NCBI RefSeq assembly: GCF_000332275.1
Contig: NZ_CM001776.1
Coordinates: 3,904,008-3,968,007 of the forward strand
Source: Synechococcus sp. PCC 7336
Lineage (GTDB): Bacteria > Cyanobacteriota > Cyanobacteriia > Thermostichales > PCC-7336
Direction of reading: 5' to 3'
DNA length: 64,000 bases
The notes under the pieces are model-generated. The model did no database searches and was not told where the DNA came from. It saw only the letters and a list, made by a program, of their open reading frames with translations. Both the position numbers and the translations under genes were made by a program. Positions within the stretch are counted from its first letter, which is position 1, and every line of letters starts with the position of its first letter. This document shows positions 27,116 through 34,759 of this stretch, piece after piece.

Positions 27116-28885
27116 TCACTCAAACTCGCGATTCAACAAATCGAGCGTCGTTCTCACCCGCACCCCCAGATCCACCTCGCTAAACTCATCCCGCGCCACA
27201 ACGGTAAACCCCACCCGGAAATTATCGAGCGGTTGAAAATCATAAAATGCTTCCACAACGCTGGGAAACGGCTCGTCTAGATCCTCTCGCAAATCATTAT
27301 TGTCTAAGCCGAAACCAATCCCCAGACCCAAGCGGTCTTCGGGCAGGGCAATGTCGAATAGGTTAATTCCAGCACTAGCTGTAATGGCGGAGACGTCGAG
27401 ATCGTTGTTGAAATACTGGCCGAAGCGGCCAAAAATGCCCAAATTGATGCTTTCGGCAAAATACTCGAAGTTAATGCCGTAGGCTTGTTCGCGATCGTCC
27501 GGTAGCGGGCCAAACGCGCCGTCTCCTCGCGGTACTGAAAACGCTGCCGGAAAGGCTGTCTCGGTCCCGGCATCGGTGCCCGTGACGTAGGTGGCGCGCA
27601 CAATCGCATTGCCCACTCGAAACGCCACTTCCCCCACAAACCCATCCAGGTCGAACTCATCCAAGCGGCGGGAGGATGAAAAGGTGCCTAACTTGACCTC
27701 CAATTGGTCCGTCGCAGTCCAGTTGAGCAACGCACCAGTGCTGGCCTCCAAGCCTGCAGCCGCAAGGGCGGGATTGGTCTGAAAGACCGTATCGAAGAAG
27801 TGGGTGCCCACATCTTTGGCAAAACTATTGCGATCGAAGTACGACGTCAGATCGATTTGACCGAGAATCAAGCGCAGGTTGGGTACCCCTGGAGGGGCTA
27901 CCGCCACAAATAACTCGTTGACGGTCAAGCCATCTAAAAAGGCACTGGAGAGTTCGCTGCCCTCGGCAAAATCGACTGCTCCGCCGATCAGCACATTGGC
28001 ATTAATCGGCACGTCACCCCGCACCCGCACCCGCACGGAGGTGGTATCCCCCAGTTGAATCCCCAATCCATCCACGACTAGGGTGGGCTGAAATTCTGGC
28101 AGCGTGGCGATGTCGAAGGGCGTTTCCAGGGGAGGTTCCGCTAAGGGAGGGGGCTCCAGTTCCGATTCCGCCAGCGGAACGGGAGGGGCGGGGGCTCGGG
28201 CAGGCGGCGGCGGCGCGTCGGGGGGAGCTGGTGGGGCAACGGGGGCAACGGGGGCAGCGGGCGGGGGGGACGGCGGGTCGAAGATAATGGGACCGCCTCC
28301 AGCCAATGTGTTGGGGGCGAGGGGGAGTCTCGTTTCGGCTCGTTCTAGATTGGCATTGAGTTGCTGGTTGGGAGGAGGGGGAGTGAGATCGCAGACGGAG
28401 CAATTCAGTCCCGCGATCGCCTCCGAGCTGTGGGGGTTGCTCTCGGAAGCGCGAGCGAAAGAGGGCGAAAAAAATTCTGTCACGCCTCGTGCTGCCGGAG
28501 GTAGGTCTGAAGGGGGGGGAGGCGGAGCTGAGAGGGGGGCTGTTGCCGGTGGGGAGAGGGGCGATCGCAAGACTTGGCGAATCAGTTCGTCTTCTCGGGC
28601 TTGTCGGTCTGCCGAATCGAGCCGATCGCGTGTCGCCGCTCGCTCTCGCTCGGAGGGCAAGGCTTGGGCGATCGCTATCCCGTGCAACCTAACCGCAACG
28701 TCCGCTGGTTCCTCTTCGAGCGCGGCTGTGCCGAAAGCTCGTCCCTGCCATCCTCCAACGCCTGTGCTTAAGAGCACCAGTGCAGCCAAAGGCGATCGCC
28801 ACTGCAGGGTAAAGTCCCGACAGACTGCAGTGGCTGACCAACTGCCGAGCGGCCAATATCGACCTGGCTGGATACGGTAACGCAC
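27116..28885 (-). CDS. Outer-membrane beta-barrel protein with Pro-rich N-terminal region
   Basis: The 589-residue protein starts at GTG 28885. Residues about 25-50 look like a signal peptide (LAALVLLSTGVGGWQGRAFG). Residues about 100-240 are a low-complexity Pro/Ala linker. The C-terminal 330 residues have alternating strands typical of cyanobacterial outer-membrane barrels (VRVRVRGDVPINANVLIGGA, GINFEYFAESINLGIFGRFG) and end in aromatic-flanked strands closing LLNREFE. It is the first gene of the barrel-TPR-GH8-bcsB operon and is a candidate for the export pore that BcsC's barrel supplies elsewhere. It could also be an OprB-like porin. Confidence 0.7.
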   Translation of the reverse strand: MRYRIQPGRYWPLGSWSATAVCRDFTLQWRSPLAALVLLSTGVGGWQGRAFGTAALEEEPADVAVRLHGIAIAQALPSERERAATRDRLDSADRQAREDELIRQVLRSPLSPPATAPLSAPPPPPSDLPPAARGVTEFFSPSFARASESNPHSSEAIAGLNCSVCDLTPPPPNQQLNANLERAETRLPLAPNTLAGGGPIIFDPPSPPPAAPVAPVAPPAPPDAPPPPARAPAPPVPLAESELEPPPLAEPPLETPFDIATLPEFQPTLVVDGLGIQLGDTTSVRVRVRGDVPINANVLIGGAVDFAEGSELSSAFLDGLTVNELFVAVAPPGVPNLRLILGQIDLTSYFDRNSFAKDVGTHFFDTVFQTNPALAAAGLEASTGALLNWTATDQLEVKLGTFSSSRRLDEFDLDGFVGEVAFRVGNAIVRATYVTGTDAGTETAFPAAFSVPRGDGAFGPLPDDREQAYGINFEYFAESINLGIFGRFGQYFNNDLDVSAITASAGINLFDIALPEDRLGLGIGFGLDNNDLREDLDEPFPSVVEAFYDFQPLDNFRVGFTVVARDEFSEVDLGVRVRTTLDLLNREFE

Positions 28886-29126
28886 GCACTTCCAAGAATC
28901 CTGCCACTACAGCGCCACAATTGATGTGGACACTACAGCTAGCGCTTAGTCTATCAATCAAATGCTAGATATGGGGCCTAGCTCAGCCGAGGGTTACAGC
29001 CCGACAGGTATTTCTCAAGCAAATCAGCAATCTTTCTGTCGATCGGGGTGTTGGTGGGCTCTTCGGTATCGGTGCCTAACGACCTTTCTTGGCGGTGACT
29101 TCGAGGTTATTGACTGCCGCTCAACT

Positions 29127-29987
29127 TCACTGTTTCGTGTCGGGCTCTTGGCTGGAATCAACTCGATCGGCAATCTCTGCGAGCTGTTCGAGGGACAATC
29201 CCGTCGCCTTTGCGATTGTTTCAAGAGGAATCCCTGCTTGTAAGCAGTTAGCGGCAATTTCCATGACTGCCTTTCTCCGAGCCTCTGCTTGAATTTCTGC
29301 TGTTGCTTGTTCTAGAACCTCGGCTTCGATCTCGCGATAGACGCGGGTGTCTTTTAGGTTGCTCAATCCCAACATGCGCTCGATGTCTCCTTTGCTTAAT
29401 TGTGGAAACTTTTCGATGGCTAACTTTCTCAGTAGCTCTATTATGTCTGACTTGATGGCGCGATCGCCGATCGCCTGTGTCTGTTGCATCACCTGTTGAA
29501 AGCGTTGCGGGGCAGTGGTGTTGGGTTCGATGGTGAGTTGGGCGATCGCGGCTCCTAGGGGGAGGCGATCGGGGTTGAGTTCGTCGAGGTAGATGCGGGT
29601 GACTCGGGGACTTTGCAGGAGGTCGCTGTAGAGGTGGGTGTCGTGGGTGTCGGCGCGGCGGCTGGGGAAGATGACGCTGGCTCGCCAGTCGGGGATGCGA
29701 TCGGGGTAGCGCAGGTAGAGGAAGAGTTCGCCGAAGAGGCGGCGGTAGATTTTGTCTTCGGGTTGGAATTGGATTTCGCAGAACCAGACGGGTTTGGGCG
29801 ATCGCTCGTCTTTGGGGACGAAGACGCCGTCGATGCGAAAGGCTTTGTCGCGGACGAAGACGGTTTGTTTGACTTCGATGGAGTCGAAGCGGTAGGCGTC
29901 GGCGTCGGTATCGGTTTGGCCTTGCAGTTGGAAGAAGCTGGCGGGGTAGGTGGCGAATAGGGTGTAGAAGATGGAGTCGGTTCGCAC
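29127..29987 (-). CDS. Rpn/DUF2887-type PD-(D/E)XK family protein
   Basis: Rpn-family proteins are recombination-promoting nuclease or transposase-like proteins that are common in cyanobacteria. From GTG 29987 (RTDSIFYTLFATYPASFFQL, the usual family start) there are about 286 residues. An upstream TTG at 30044 extends the frame by 19 Pro/Ser-rich residues. The nuclease motif is visible as DGVFVPKD followed by VWFCEIQFQPEDKIYRRLF (D...ExQ). A helical C-terminal region (AGIPLETIAKATGLSLEQLA) carries the ATGLS-type motif seen in many Rpn proteins. It stands alone beside the CRISPR array and need not be functionally linked. Confidence 0.85.
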   Translation of the reverse strand: MRTDSIFYTLFATYPASFFQLQGQTDTDADAYRFDSIEVKQTVFVRDKAFRIDGVFVPKDERSPKPVWFCEIQFQPEDKIYRRLFGELFLYLRYPDRIPDWRASVIFPSRRADTHDTHLYSDLLQSPRVTRIYLDELNPDRLPLGAAIAQLTIEPNTTAPQRFQQVMQQTQAIGDRAIKSDIIELLRKLAIEKFPQLSKGDIERMLGLSNLKDTRVYREIEAEVLEQATAEIQAEARRKAVMEIAANCLQAGIPLETIAKATGLSLEQLAEIADRVDSSQEPDTKQ

Positions 29988-30071
29988 GGTGGAGGGGTCT
30001 GGGGGGTTGGGGGAACTGTATCGGAATTGAGGCGGGATAACCAACGTAAATTTGGGGCGATCGCTGTGGGT

Positions 30072-30126
30072 TTCAAGGGGGTCGGGCGATCGCTGAAACC
30101 CGCATTCTCTCGTTGACCCCCTTGAA
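30072..30126. repeat. 12-bp inverted repeat upstream of CRISPR array 1
   Basis: TTCAAGGGGGTC at 30072-30083 pairs perfectly with GACCCCCTTGAA at 30115-30126 across a 31-base gap. A third partial copy (CCCCCTTGAA) follows at about 30210. It lies between the Rpn gene and the array, in what should be the leader region. Confidence 0.75.
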
Positions 30127-30262
30127 TCGCTTGTGGGGTAAGGGGTTGAGGCTGTTTTTTGGATTGGTTGTTGATGCTATTCTCAATTATTTTGAGGGCG
30201 ACTTGCACCCCCTTGAATTTTGGCTCTAGAATCCTTGTATGGTGGGGCTCTCAGAGCTCGCC

Positions 30263-31446
30263 CCTTTTCCCATTCGTTGGAATGGATTAGTTGGAAACAA
30301 ATAACTGCGCACACCATTTGTGTCCAAAGAAGTCCTTTTCCCATTCGTTGGAATGGATTAGTTGGAAACAAGCAGTAAGACCGTATCCTTGACTTTGAGT
30401 TTCAGCCTTTTCCCATTCGTTGGAATGGATTAGTTGGAAACCTATTATATTTTCTAAATAGAGTACCCTACTTTCTAACCTTTTCCCATTCGTTGGAATG
30501 GATTAGTTGGAAACCAGCTCAAGCGGGAAAAGACGATAGTGGGTGACATCCTTTTCCCATTCGTTGGAATGGATTAGTTGGAAACTTAACAAAAAAACAT
30601 TCGTCTGGGCGGATCGATACCTTTTCCCATTCGTTGGAATGGATTAGTTGGAAACCTCGTCAAAACTGATAGTTGACCTACGAAATGATTTTCCCTTTTC
30701 CCATTCGTTGGAATGGATTAGTTGGAAACCCACCGAAATTTTCTTCTAATAGTTCAATGTTATTCCTTTTCCCATTCGTTGGAATGGATTAGTTGGAAAC
30801 GTGTCTCTACTGGTATCTATATAGGTGAGTTGATTCCCTTTTCCCATTCGTTGGAATGGATTAGTTGGAAACAAGTCTCCCATGTGAGAAGCTGTACACT
30901 TTGGAGAGCCCTTTTCCCATTCGTTGGAATGGATTAGTTGGAAACATATAGCATCCCATCGAATAGAACCTCAGGTGTTTCCCTTTTCCCATTCGTTGGA
31001 ATGGATTAGTTGGAAACGTTATCTATATCAAACCAAATCAGATGATCTATACCCCTTTTCCCATTCGTTGGAATGGATTAGTTGGAAACGGCTTCCTCCT
31101 TTTTAAAATGGACTGCTACATAATCGTCTTTTCCCATTCGTTGGAATGGATTAGTTGGAAACAATGGTAGACTTTGAGGCTTTGCGCGGGATAAATAACC
31201 TTTTCCCATTCGTTGGAATGGATTAGTTGGAAACAAGACAGACAGGCGCTCGTTGAGCTCTTTATTTCGACCTTTTCCCATTCGTTGGAATGGATTAGTT
31301 GGAAACAGGGGTAAAGGGTGGTGATTTGGTACTTCGAGATTGCCTTTTCCCATTCGTTGGAATGGATTAGTTGGAAACGGGTCTTACTGCGGGCCTTTTT
31401 GACCTCATGTCCGCCCTTTTCCCATTCGTTGGAATGGATTAGTTGG
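30263..31446 (+). CRISPR. CRISPR array 1: 17 repeats of 36 bp, 16 spacers
   Basis: The repeat begins CCTTTTCC, carries a hairpin CCATTC-GTTG-GAATGG and ends in ATTAGTTGGAAAC. Repeats 1-16 are essentially identical (the 13th has T for the first C). Repeat 17 (31415-31446) lacks the final AAAC. Spacers are 34-38 bp, all different. The GAAAC end and the decayed last repeat point to transcription rightward, with the leader on the left (before 30263). The array lies 226 bp downstream of the effector operon end. The 3' handle would be GTTGGAAAC-like. Short frames inside the array are repeat artefacts. Confidence 0.97.
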
Positions 31447-31510
31447 TGATGCGATCGCCTAAAATTGACTGGTGCGATCGAAGATGACTCGGACTGGCAT
31501 TCTAAGCTGC

Positions 31511-31550
31511 TGCATTAGCCCCCTAAATCCCCCATTCTGGGGGACTTGTG
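31511..31550 (-). mobile_element. MITE remnant
   Basis: TGCATTAGCCCCCTAAATCC and the following 20 bases are the inverse of the inner right arm of the MITE seen at 38733 and elsewhere (AAGTCCCCCAGAATGGGGGA side). The termini are missing. It lies just past the decayed end of array 1. Confidence 0.7.
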
Positions 31551-31672
31551 AGAGATGATTTGCTATTGCTTTGGGGTTGCTGGCGATCGCGTAATACCTG
31601 GTTTAAAGGCTCTATGCTATCGAGCTTTTGAGGAGGACGATCGCAACATTTGAACGCAAACAGGCGATCGTC

Positions 31673-33358
31673 TTACTGCTCCAGTGGCCACAACTTCTCA
31701 AACTCACTTCGAGTCTCCAAAAACTCTAAAAACTCATCAAACGTTTCAGACCCATCGGGAAACAAAGTCAGCAACTCGTTATAGTTTTTCGTTTTGACAT
31801 ACTCCGCCGTCTTTGGGTCCGCCTTGCGATCTTTCGGGACCGCGATCGCATACAGCCGATGCCACAACCGCCCCACCTGCCCCAAATGACCCGTCACCGA
31901 TGACTTGGCGATCGTATAATTCGGCGATCGATACGGCCCGTGCAACCAAGCTGCTGCATGACATTCCTCGGGGTTGAGATGCGGATTCACCGCCCGCCGC
32001 CCCCAAACCTGTACTGTCTCGGGATGCCACACCTCTCGCCAATGTGGGTAAGGCCCCTCCACAGAAAACTCGCACTCTTCCATCCACTTGGCAGCAGCCT
32101 GCCGCACTGCATCAATAAACTTGCCCACACTCTGAAGTTTCAATCTCCCCTGCCGCAGCGATCGCCCATCCGCCCAATCCCACTGACAGCCAATCAAAGG
32201 CTTGCGATCGCTCCCCATCCCCTCCGACCAATTGGGGTAATACTCCTTAAAAAACAAACGATGGTCCGCCCGCCGCCAAGACTTGCCAAACCCACCCAAC
32301 AGCACCGCAAACCGAGTCAAGAACACCATCAACCGCTGTAGCGCCCTGCGCTTCTCCTCCGGCAACTCCCTCAGCAACCGCCAGCGCAACTCCCCCGTCA
32401 CTTCATAAGTGGGCACTCGATAGCGATCGCGCCCAAACGAGCCCATCTCTAAAGCTCGCAGCTCGAACTCCATCCCCAACAGTCCCACCGTCGCCCCACC
32501 CCGCACGCCGCCAAACAACTTCTCTACCAACCGTACTGCCGACTCCTCTGTCGTCAAGCCGCCAAAAATCCGTAATGCATGACCCCGCAGCGCCGCCCGA
32601 AACAGATTGGGCCGAAACTCCCCCGAACCATCCAATAACTTCGCCGCCGCCCCCTGCCCCCACAGCGAACCGCGAAACAACAGCGTCCCCTGGGCGCGAC
32701 CCACAACCTGACCGTATCCGGCACAAGTACGACCGCCGAGACCCGAGGCGATCGCCCGCTCCCAAATCTGCCAAACCTCCTGCCATTGCGAATCCGAGAG
32801 CGATTTCTCCGCTGAAATGCCAAACCGCATCAGCGGACGATAGAGCGAGATCGCTGCCAACGCTCCGGTTTTATTGCCCGACATCCCTACCTGGTAGTCC
32901 TGCTGCGGGTGAACGATATCCTCCAGCCTCTCAGTCCAACTGGCATCAGTCGGATAGCCGCCGTGAAACCGCAAACTCCCCGGTTCGTAACCGTCTGCCG
33001 CTTGCAACCCGCAATAATCCTTCGCTTGTTCGCCCGAACAGGCTCGGCGGAACAAACCCTTCATACTGCTGCCGGGGAAAAACGGCCAACCCCGCGCCCC
33101 CAACAGCGGTCGAATAACGGTATCGTCCTGGCCGCCATTGGTCAGCAACCGCCAATTCACCTGATAGTCCCGCGTTTGAACGCGATCGCCAAACTGCGGC
33201 ACCGCCTCATCGATCTGCCAAGTCCACTCCGTTGTCCAGCGCTGAATATCCTCCTCCTGCCCCGCTCGATTCAGAATCCGCTGCACCTGACAGCGCCCCT
33301 GCGCCTGTGCCCGAAACATCATCGGTACTTTTGTATGAGCATTGGGAATCACCGTCAT
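31673..33358 (-). CDS. Two-domain RAMP protein, probable Cmr6-Cmr1 fusion
   Basis: In type III-B complexes Cmr1 and Cmr6 cap the end of the Cmr4 filament. This 561-residue protein shows both in one chain. Residues about 60-220 resemble Cmr6: GWPFFPGSSMKGLFRRA (the family's GSSxKGxxR), YPTD and VHPQQDYQVG, and the glycine-rich loop GLGGRTCAGYG at 206-216. Residues about 225-370 resemble Cmr1: FRGSLWGQ, GEFRPNLFRAALRG, EKLFGG and the closing GGFGKSWRRAD (355-365). The last 190 residues are not assigned. It is the last gene of the effector operon, 51 bp after cmr5, with a GAGG ribosome-binding site. Separate cmr1 and cmr6 genes are not present in the window. Confidence 0.78.
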   Translation of the reverse strand: MTVIPNAHTKVPMMFRAQAQGRCQVQRILNRAGQEEDIQRWTTEWTWQIDEAVPQFGDRVQTRDYQVNWRLLTNGGQDDTVIRPLLGARGWPFFPGSSMKGLFRRACSGEQAKDYCGLQAADGYEPGSLRFHGGYPTDASWTERLEDIVHPQQDYQVGMSGNKTGALAAISLYRPLMRFGISAEKSLSDSQWQEVWQIWERAIASGLGGRTCAGYGQVVGRAQGTLLFRGSLWGQGAAAKLLDGSGEFRPNLFRAALRGHALRIFGGLTTEESAVRLVEKLFGGVRGGATVGLLGMEFELRALEMGSFGRDRYRVPTYEVTGELRWRLLRELPEEKRRALQRLMVFLTRFAVLLGGFGKSWRRADHRLFFKEYYPNWSEGMGSDRKPLIGCQWDWADGRSLRQGRLKLQSVGKFIDAVRQAAAKWMEECEFSVEGPYPHWREVWHPETVQVWGRRAVNPHLNPEECHAAAWLHGPYRSPNYTIAKSSVTGHLGQVGRLWHRLYAIAVPKDRKADPKTAEYVKTKNYNELLTLFPDGSETFDEFLEFLETRSEFEKLWPLEQ

Positions 33359-33409
33359 ATCAGTAGTCCTCTCATGGGCGACGAAATTCGGGCTCGCTTT
33401 GCTCTCGGG

Positions 33410-33802
33410 TTACTTGTACCGTTGCGTCCACCACACCAAGCAGTCGCACAACTGCATCAGCACCGCCAACGCCACCCGCTGCTCTTCGGTCTCGATCTGC
33501 CACAGCCTTGCCGACATCGCCAACACTTGTGCAGTATCGTTCGCGTCTACATCGTCATTGGGAATCTCTAAGCCAGCAGCAGCGACAATCTCAACAAATG
33601 CATCCCAAGTGGCCTTCCAATAATCGGCTTTGGCCTGTTCCTTGCCGCGCAAGCGCAGTTGCTCGCCCCAAAACCGTTCCAAACCGTAGGCGATCGCCAT
33701 TCGCATTTTGTAAGACTGATTGAGGCTGTTGGGGTCGTTTTGTTTGGCTGCCAACACCAATTTTTGCGCCTCGCGATCGAGGCCGTAAGATTTCCATGCC
33801 AT
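33410..33802 (-). CDS. cmr5: Type III-B small subunit Cmr5 (Cas11-like)
   Basis: The 130-residue all-helical protein has the size, composition and operon position of Cmr5, which lines the inside of the Cmr complex along the crRNA-target duplex. Helical segments include YGLDREAQKLVLAAKQN, YKMRMAIAYGLERFWGEQLR and AVLMQLCDCLVWWTQRY. There are no motifs that single out the family, so the call depends on context. The start is 3 bp after the cmr4 stop, and its ribosome-binding site (AGGAGGAG) lies inside the end of cmr4, implying coupling. Confidence 0.8.
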   Translation of the reverse strand: MAWKSYGLDREAQKLVLAAKQNDPNSLNQSYKMRMAIAYGLERFWGEQLRLRGKEQAKADYWKATWDAFVEIVAAAGLEIPNDDVDANDTAQVLAMSARLWQIETEEQRVALAVLMQLCDCLVWWTQRYK

Positions 33803-33805
33803 CGC

Positions 33806-34660
33806 TTATAAGTCTCCTCCTAAAAACACCTGACAGCGACCGAAGCCGATTGATTCCAGGCCGCCAAAATAGAGTTCCGCTTCGCTCTTCTCCCCAAACG
33901 GCGCCCAGCCGGTTTCTTTCAAGGCGATGGGAAACACCAACACCGTGCCTTCGGGCAAGGCTTCCACATTGAAAAAGGCTCCGTCTTCAACTTTCTTTTG
34001 CTCGTCAGCTAGCTTGACGCGGCTTTGGCGGTAGAGGGCCATGTCGTGCAACATGCCGATGTCGTTGTCGTCGACGACGACGAGGCGATCGCTTGGCAGA
34101 TCGACCCCTTCGGGCACCCAATCGGAGAGATCGGCTTCGTGCTCGATTTCTAAAAAGCCCAGATTGAAGAACAGGACTCTTTGCTTGCTGGGTCCAGAGC
34201 CTATTTGTCTGCCCTGAAGGGTTTTGGGGGCGGTGTAGGCTTTGGGCAATTGCCGATCGAGCCCTCGGATGCGCTGATAGCGGGCCAATAACCTGGGGCA
34301 AGTCACCCACACAATGGGCTGGCCGGGACAGAAGATGGGCAGCCAGACAATGGAAGCATATTCGAACTTGACCAGAGCTTCAAAATTTTTATTCTCCTCT
34401 TGCGACGTTTCGGAGGATTCCTTACTGTCTGACGTAGCAGCTCGTCCATACCAGTTATTTGCATTCCGCTGATTTTCCGCGCTATTGTCGCCGCGCATAT
34501 CCGCCCGGAATCGTCCCCGAATGGAGCTGCCGGGAATAATGCCTGTCTGGGTGAATTGGTCGCGGAAAATTAAGTTGAGATTGCCTGTCTCCTCTCCCGC
34601 GCTGGCTCCGACGTGAACTGGAGCCTCGGTATGAATCACTCCGTAAGCTTTGGAATACAT
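33806..34660 (-). CDS. cmr4: Type III-B backbone RAMP protein Cmr4 (Cas7), catalytic Asp apparently missing
   Basis: Cmr4 forms the crRNA-binding filament and cuts target RNA every six bases, using an Asp in an IDLPIQRE-like loop. The 284-residue product has the family frame: EAPVHVGASAGEE, GIIPGSSIRGRFR, SIVWLPIFCPGQPIVWVTCP and the late glycine-rich ESIGFGRCQVFLGG. In the catalytic loop the sequence reads NLIFRDQFTQTG. Aligning on the R and the following GSS, Leu or Asn stands where Asp is expected, although an Asp lies just after the Arg. Target-RNA slicing may thus be lost or altered. The ATG is preceded by AAGGTG. A dispersed palindromic repeat separates this gene from cmr3. Confidence 0.88.
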   Translation of the reverse strand: MYSKAYGVIHTEAPVHVGASAGEETGNLNLIFRDQFTQTGIIPGSSIRGRFRADMRGDNSAENQRNANNWYGRAATSDSKESSETSQEENKNFEALVKFEYASIVWLPIFCPGQPIVWVTCPRLLARYQRIRGLDRQLPKAYTAPKTLQGRQIGSGPSKQRVLFFNLGFLEIEHEADLSDWVPEGVDLPSDRLVVVDDNDIGMLHDMALYRQSRVKLADEQKKVEDGAFFNVEALPEGTVLVFPIALKETGWAPFGEKSEAELYFGGLESIGFGRCQVFLGGDL

Positions 34661-34705
34661 GGGTCACCTTGATGAAGACTCGATATTGATTGAGTGGCTC
34701 TGCAT

Positions 34706-34745
34706 TGCCCTCACCCCCGGCCCCTCTCCCTGGGGAGAGGGGAGG
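34706..34745 (+). repeat. Dispersed GC-rich palindromic repeat (copy 2), inside the cmr operon
   Basis: The same core as at 20330 (CCCTCACCCCCGGCCCCTCT, hairpin arms CTCTCCC/GGGAGAGG), with the flank GTGGCTCTGCATTG. It occupies the 100-bp gap between cmr3 and cmr4, the only sizeable gap within the operon apart from the 51 bp before the last gene. Confidence 0.85.
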
Positions 34746-34759
34746 AAGAGGTTGGAATC

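Noticed and set aside
28104-28880. 258-codon plus-strand frame of Gly/Ser/Ala-rich composition
   Set aside because: It is the shadow of the Pro-rich linker of the barrel protein on the other strand.
30722-31353. Short open frames with repeated FPFSHSLEWISWK-type residues
   Set aside because: They are translations of the CRISPR repeats on both strands, not genes.
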